Part shown: piece by piece, positions 8,000 through 12,329 of the stretch | Numbering within the stretch: the first letter of the stretch is position 1 | Layout: every line of letters starts with the position of its first letter | From: Eimeria necatrix | Lineage: Eukaryota > Apicomplexa > Conoidasida > Eucoccidiorida > Eimeriidae | DNA: 12,329 nucleotides | Direction: 5' to 3' | NCBI RefSeq assembly: GCF_000499385.1 | Contig: NW_013651842.1 | Location: 1-12,329 of the forward strand | Notes under the pieces: generated by a model | Databases searched by the model: none | The model's input: only the letters and a program-made list of their open reading frames with translations | What the model was told of the DNA's origin: nothing | Program-made: the position numbers and the translations under genes

Positions 8000-8704
8000 T
8001 AATGACTGGTAAGAAATCTTAGTCGCGTATATGATACAACCAAACACTTGAAGACAGTTTTTCCAGTCGCTGTCGCGGGTTACTGTCTCGCACTAAAAGG
8101 CAACAGTTTTCATTTTGTATGCTTGCGACGCAAAGGCGGACCCAGAAACCGAAAAAGCTTTTTCTTGGAAGCAAATCGAGCTATGCGTTGTCCCTCAAGC
8201 TTCTGTAACCACTTCTAGCTGTGAAGAATTCGATTTTGTAATCTCGTATGTGACTGCCTCCCATATGACTGCTGAAGGCTGACGCGCTGCTTTACTGGAG
8301 AGCTAGAGCCCCCGAGACGATTCCCTACAATATCGATCATAGTAGCGCTGCGATTGAAAATACTGCAGCATTTGGTGTATGCGGCATCTACGCGTTTTTC
8401 TGCTAAATGCACCGGTAAGAAACTGTACTCATATTGAATCGCTTTGTATTATATGATACACTTTTTTGACCGTTGGACAGAAAGATGCCTCTGGCAATCA
8501 AGCACAAACGTACAGAGAATCCCTGTACACCAAATGAAGTTTTGCAGGTGCACATAGCCACATAAACAAAAACTGCGCCCCGAATGTCTTATGCCACTAT
8601 ATGCGAACCGTTGGTAAATGCTGCTGCAATCTAAAGCCAGTGAGTTTTTTAGACACAACGAACGCACCGTACAAGTGCGTGCAATTCAGACAATGTATTT
8701 GGCC
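8000..8704. other. No gene recognised
   Basis: Only two minus-strand frames exceed 60 codons (8215-8412 and 8449-8667), with no recognisable motif. The stretch contains a 14-bp perfect palindrome (8151-8164) and donor-like GTAAGA words at 8009 and 8415. Confidence 0.5.
8151..8164. repeat. Perfect 14-bp palindrome
   Basis: gaaaaagctttttc reads the same on both strands, centred on a HindIII-type AAGCTT core. Fewer than one such palindrome is expected by chance in this length, so it is unremarkable by itself. Confidence 0.5.
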
Positions 8705-8729
8705 TTGAGGGCATGGGTGATGCCCTCAA
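8705..8729. repeat. Perfect 10-bp stem-loop just before AATAAA
   Basis: The arms ttgagggcat (8705-8714) and atgccctcaa (8720-8729) are perfect complements around the 5-nt loop gggtg. AATAAA follows at 8735-8740. A perfect 10-bp stem with so short a loop is expected well under once by chance in this window. It would form a stable hairpin in RNA from either strand. The stem and loop sizes differ from the classic replication-dependent histone 3' stem-loop (6-bp stem, 4-nt loop), and no histone frame is upstream. An RNA 3'-end or processing element is possible. Confidence 0.6.
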
Positions 8730-8734
8730 CAGTC

Positions 8735-8740
8735 AATAAA
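8735..8740 (+). promoter_or_regulatory. AATAAA, possible poly(A) signal
   Basis: The hexamer lies six bases after a perfect stem-loop. No convincing open frame ends close upstream on the plus strand, so it may be chance or may end a non-coding transcript. AATAAA occurs several times in the window. Confidence 0.15.
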
Positions 8741-8965
8741 CCTCTGATATTTGTCCAGAAATCTAGTGCGGGCCTAAAAGCAAGACCTCGAGCGTGGCAG
8801 TTCAGGAGTTGCGCCAAGCTTCACAGGGAGCAGTGAACGTCATTTCGCTGCAAAGCTGTCTGCACGACACTGCAGGCAAAATGAACATTGCCTGTGTTAA
8901 CTTCAGCATTGTGTTTTCATCATGCCTAGCCAAAAACTGGCCACGGCCATGAAATTAAATAAAAA

Positions 8966-8997
8966 GAGCGTGGAATTGTAAGAGCTTCGCCACGCTC
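8966..8997. repeat. Hairpin with 8-bp stem after AATAAA
   Basis: The arms gagcgtgg (8966-8973) and ccacgctc (8990-8997) are perfect complements around a 16-nt loop. AATAAA is at 8958-8963, just upstream. It pairs the same two elements as the structure at 8705-8740, but in the opposite order. An 8-bp stem with this loop is weakly significant at best. Confidence 0.4.
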
Positions 8998-9952
8998 CAC
9001 AGAGAACATTAAACAAAACTCGTTTTTTGTTGGGCACTGCAGACCATGTGTGCATGATTTTCGTGAGCTTAGAGATTAATTTTATCCATAGCTTGTAAAG
9101 AAATAATCATGGCGGTGGACTGGCTAGAAATTTAGTCAAGGGAAGCGCTTGCTACATCACTAAACGGAAATTGTAGTTCAACGTTATCTATAGTACTGCC
9201 ACATAAAACAGGTTGTTAAAATTGTTTTTTGTGTGGATATGTGTGAAACGAATGAAACGCTGCTGAGTAGAAGGCATCCGAATGTAATGCTTACGCTGTT
9301 GCGTTCCAGCATACAAGTCTAATGATGCACATGATGCTGTTCACGAGAATTTGTTACCATTGTAGTTGTCGACTGCAGGCGATAGATTTCATTTTTCTTG
9401 CTCTTTATACACGCCGTGTGCAACATTGCAGCAGAAACATCTACTGCTCCATAAAAGGCGCATAGGTTAGCATATTGTTAGTTTGCACAATTAAGCTGAC
9501 GTATGAAAGCAAGCTTACAAGCAGTAAACTGCGTGGCGCAGCACCGTTTGCTGGGCGTTTTTAGAAGAAGACGCTGTACTAGGCGTTTTCGAACTCGACA
9601 AGGCACTCTGCGTTTCGTACGACAACTTTAGAAGGGATAGATATACTAGCTACCTTGGTCACCTCACCATGCTGCGCGCGCATCATCATGTGCTACCGCA
9701 TTGCAAGGTCGTGAGCGTTCTGGTGACAGCTCTGTTTTCGTGCTATGTAGTAAGGATGCATAGCACTGTATTTCACAAGCATATCTGGATTATCGAACCC
9801 GAGGCCTATTCTTTGCAAAGAAGATATAGAACAGAGTTCGGCAAAAGGACGGGCTGTAAAACGCACGTATACTGGCAACGCGATCCTGCCCTTGGCTAAT
9901 TTTGCCCTGAAACACCGTTGTGCGTGCACTAGGATGCATAGAAAGCTTGCGC

Positions 9953-10273
9953 ATGGCAAAAGATTGCCTCAGCAGTTCCGCCGCAAACATGGAAGAGAGA
10001 GGGTCAGTCAAGATCCGACTATCCATGCTCAGGGGTGCGGCAAGGCTTCCAGAAGGTCTTGTCTGCATAGTCTTCAAGGAAAACTTTCTGTTAATTTTCA
10101 TACCTGCGGTACACTGGCACCTGCCGCTCGTAATATTTCTTGTGTATATTGGTGGTTGGTGCATTTTTATCATTATATGTCACATATGTGTTGCTTGCAT
10201 GTTGCTTGGGACCGAAACTCACACAAGCATATCCAGGATGCACATGCTGCAGCGACTTTCAAAAGCTCCCTAG
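9953..10273 (+). CDS. Doubtful ORF, 106 aa, with membrane segment
   Basis: I do not recognise the product. The frame is open from 9920 and its first ATG is at 9953. The first 44 codons begin with a purine in 31 cases and with G in 16, which is coding-like. They give a hydrophilic N-terminal part (for example ANMEERGSVKIRL). A long hydrophobic block follows at about residues 45-85 from this ATG (LLIFIPAVHW, then LPLVIFLVYIGGWCIFIIIC), enough for one or two membrane helices. It ends KAP-TAG. A second plus frame (ATG 9934 to 10311) and a minus frame (9790-10173) overlap it, so the region is simply poor in stops, and at most one frame is real. A preceding frame at 9669-9899 starts in a good CACCATGC context and also carries a hydrophobic stretch. 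Confidence 0.18.
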   Translation: MAKDCLSSSAANMEERGSVKIRLSMLRGAARLPEGLVCIVFKENFLLIFIPAVHWHLPLVIFLVYIGGWCIFIIICHICVACMLLGTETHTSISRMHMLQRLSKAP

Positions 10274-10311
10274 GCATTTTTTTCTCTGGGATGCTATTTG
10301 AATTATTGTGA

Positions 10312-11457
10312 TGTACTGCATTGCGAAACAGGTGGTGCGCAACTCACCAAAAGTCTATGTACTTTATTTTAGTTTTGGGTGACGTCTCCATCATGCAGCG
10401 ACTTTGCAGGGCACTGCGCTCCGCGTGTCAAGAGATGCACAGCATGCCTTTGCCCCCCACCTGAAAAACACTCAGGAATTATCCTTCATGACAAGCGCTT
10501 GACTGACCGAGTACTCGTTTGCTGTCTTTTGCAAGGTAGAAGAACCCAGCAGCTCGGGCTGCAGCCAGCCGAATTGGTTGTCAGCTGACAGTGCTGCCTT
10601 GCTCCGCCGCTCTGGCTGTGATCGGCATCGTGAGTTTCATGCATGATGTATTTTTATGCGAGAGGAAGCAATTTGCAGCACTTCCTGTTAGAGCCATGCA
10701 GTGGAGTTTTGCTCCTCCTCGCCCACTCTTCAGCTACATATCTTCATACGACATGATTTTTGCTCGAAGCTCTTTGCATTCGCTGTATCAAAGGTACTGA
10801 CTGCATGGGCCTAGAGGATGGGCACACTAGCCGCACTGCTAGGGTTTTAGCACGAGAACACGCACATTACATGAACACCAACGTTTAGAGGGAATAGTTA
10901 AAGGCAGGCGAGCTAAGCTCCTGCACGAATTGCAGCGGCAGGTGGGATATTCCTTGGAATCGCTGTTTGGTGCAGCTAGTGCGTTCACAGATATGGGTTT
11001 TGCTTCCCCCCACATATACACTGTGATTTTTGTGACGGGATTTTGACGCTGTCTGTCCGCGCAAATGAGCCTCAAGGGCTCGAGGCGGATGAAAAACGCG
11101 GCGCACTATTAAACGCGCCAGTAGCTTGAACACTTTTGTGTTGAAGGCAGTGGAGCAGAAGCAGGAATTAGGTGGACAATGAAGGGCTGGGTGGTGCCTA
11201 GGAGCTAAACGTGATCTGCTTGGGGTGGTTTGGAGGTTTGAACTGCAATCATTCTGCGGGCGAACTAGATGAGCAAGAATCAAAAATACGTTTGTGGGAC
11301 TTTGTTGGTTGTCGCAGCCTGTTGTACGTTGCATTCCTAGACCAGTATGAAGAATGTTCTGCGAGCGAAGGCACAGTTGATGCATAGCTCATGGTCCAGC
11401 AACAAGCACACGCAAAGAATAGATTGGGCGTCGTTCATGAATTCACAAAGGAAAAAG
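10312..11457. other. No gene recognised; G-bias rises to the right
   Basis: Plus frames of 69 codons (10379-10588, 10591-10800) and a minus frame of 166 codons (10885-11385, the longest in the window) are present. The minus product is rich in His, Cys, Ser, Arg and Pro, with no domain. Plus-strand G enrichment removes stop codons from the minus strand, which explains its length. A 12-bp palindrome, tgtcagctgaca, lies at 10579-10590. Confidence 0.5.
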
Positions 11458-11477
11458 CACAAACGTCTGCGTTTGTG
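11458..11477. repeat. Perfect hairpin, 8-bp stem, 4-nt loop
   Basis: The arms cacaaacg (11458-11465) and cgtttgtg (11470-11477) pair perfectly around tctg. It sits where plus-strand composition turns strongly G-rich, so it may mark a junction. Chance is not excluded for an 8-bp stem. Confidence 0.5.
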
Positions 11478-12060
11478 GTGAAGCCTTGAATTGTTGGGGA
11501 TGCTTGGGGTGGCGCAAGTCAGTTGTGGAGTGCGTACAAGTTTGTGGAGGTCGTTGTGGCGAGGCCTGTGTGTGTTCGCAGCCTGTAAGTGACTTCAGCG
11601 GTCCTCTGAATTGGTGCGAGGAGCAGTGCGTTGAGAGCATCAGAAGGAGAGTTGGGGCCGGCTCACATGCCGACGGAATGCACGCATGAGCCCTGTGCAG
11701 CAATGGGTTGCCAGTGCATCGTTGGGAGCGGATAGAGGGAGTGTCGAAACTGTCGTGAGCAGCTGAATCTGTGGCGTTGTAGGTTGCGGGTCGTATTTTT
11801 GGATATTTTGCGTGGGTGTTGCATGGCGAATGAGGCTTTGTGCGTATTACGCAGGGCATTGCTGCGTCAAGGACCGATTCAGAGCAGCTTGCGGCAAGAT
11901 GCTGTGTGACGCGCACGGCCGACAACAGTTTGGCGTTTGCACTGTGTTTGACAGATGGGTGTGGGGCTTGAGACGCAGGAGGCGGTCGTGCGTGAAGAGG
12001 ACGATTAGGGAATGCGATTGAGGTTCGGGTGATGATTCAGGCTGTATGTGGACAATGCGC
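11470..12060 (+). other. Second G-rich, C-poor domain
   Basis: The plus strand is G-biased (28 G against 8 C in 11941-12000), with the same polarity as the satellite at the left end. It shares short words with that satellite, for example tgggtgtgggg (400-410 and 11956-11966) and cgtgcgtga (377-385 and 11987-11995), but I found no extended match, and words this short recur by chance in biased DNA. It may be a decayed relative of the satellite or an independent domain of similar composition. Long minus-strand frames here are composition artefacts. Confidence 0.5.
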
Positions 12061-12234
12061 GCCGGTGGCCGAACTGTCCAGCGGGCAGCGCGCAGTTTGC
12101 TGGCCAGTCAAGCGCATGTTGTTGATAGGTAGAACCACACAGAGAAGCTGTATGGAGCGGCATGCTGAGGAAACATCACGAGAAAGATGCCCTTTGGTTG
12201 ACGAAACTGTGGTGCGGAGACTTGGCGGGTGTTG

Positions 12235-12276
12235 ATGCTGCAGGATTAATGCTGCAGGGTTAATGCTGCAGGGTTA
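12235..12276 (+). repeat. Tandem repeat, 3 x 14 bp
   Basis: Three adjoining 14-bp units: atgctgcaggatta (12235-12248), then atgctgcagggtta twice (12249-12262, 12263-12276). One substitution separates the first from the others. Each unit carries the palindrome CTGCAG. It lies just beyond the right G-rich domain. The copy number is low and the units nearly identical, typical of a young minisatellite. Confidence 0.95.
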
Positions 12277-12329
12277 TTCGAAAACCATTGCGGCATTTCA
12301 TGTGTTTGGTATTGCAGCCTGTGGGTCGA

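Larger units (their letters stand above)
8730..9668. other. No gene recognised
   Basis: No frame of 60 or more codons begins in 8837-9668, the longest such gap in the window. It contains a hairpin preceded by AATAAA (8958-8997), and is otherwise mixed-composition DNA with scattered stops. Confidence 0.6.

Noticed and set aside
10885..11385. Longest open frame in the window (166 codons, minus strand)
   Set aside because: With 3 stops per 64 codons, somewhat under one frame this long is expected by chance over six frames. The G-rich plus strand further removes minus-strand stops. The translation is His/Cys/Ser/Pro-rich with no domain.
11443..11925. 160-codon minus-strand frame in the G-rich domain
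   Set aside because: It opens with TTG; the first ATG is at 11859. The Ser/Thr/Pro/His-rich product is what C-rich DNA gives, and a plus frame overlaps it.
400..11966. Shared 11-mer tgggtgtgggg (400-410 and 11956-11966) as proof that both G-rich domains are one repeat
   Set aside because: Pairs of identical 11-mers are expected by chance in 12 kb, more so in G/T-rich DNA. Another shared word (cgtgcgtga) occurs in the opposite order relative to it in the two domains.
1..12329. Mobile element or viral insertion
   Set aside because: No transposase, reverse transcriptase, integrase or capsid-like translation is seen, and I found no long terminal or inverted repeats flanking any segment.

Overview
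The window reads as eukaryotic nuclear DNA with little or no recognisable coding content. In 12.3 kb no open frame exceeds 166 codons on either strand. Stops are scattered through all six frames, and no translated stretch matches a protein family I recognise. I see no ribosome-binding-site/operon layout, rRNA, tRNA, CRISPR array or transposase. A bacterial or phage origin is therefore unlikely. The lineage cannot be named from the sequence. Base composition is moderate, CpG is not obviously depleted and simple-sequence repeats are few. Gene-sparse protists or algae fit, but that is a guess.

Layout: (1) 1-517 is a strongly G-rich (plus strand) satellite-like block in which the same 60 bp occurs exactly at 1-60 and 458-517. 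This looks like the edge of a tandem array with a period of about 457 bp. (2) About 518-5190 is mixed-composition DNA with no convincing gene. It holds a 2 x 33 bp tandem duplication (3328-3393), a small hairpin (4110-4133) and an AT-rich patch (4164-4210). (3) 5190-8000 has the densest run of plus-strand open frames. Two of them end where the stop codon lies inside a good splice-donor sequence (GTGAGT at 6458, GTAAGA at 7211), and one (6944-7198) could encode a small secreted cysteine-containing peptide. If the window holds an intron-containing gene, it is most likely here. (4) 8000-11450 is again mostly non-coding. It has two hairpins next to AATAAA motifs (8705-8740, 8958-8997) and a stretch open in three frames around 9934-10173 that could encode a membrane segment. 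(5) About 11458-12060 is a second G-rich domain of the same strand polarity, opened by a perfect 8-bp hairpin. It is followed by a 3 x 14 bp tandem repeat at 12235-12276.

The repeats and hairpins are direct observations. Every coding call is low confidence, because each open frame is short enough to be expected by chance in a window this size. No pathway or system linking the elements can be claimed.
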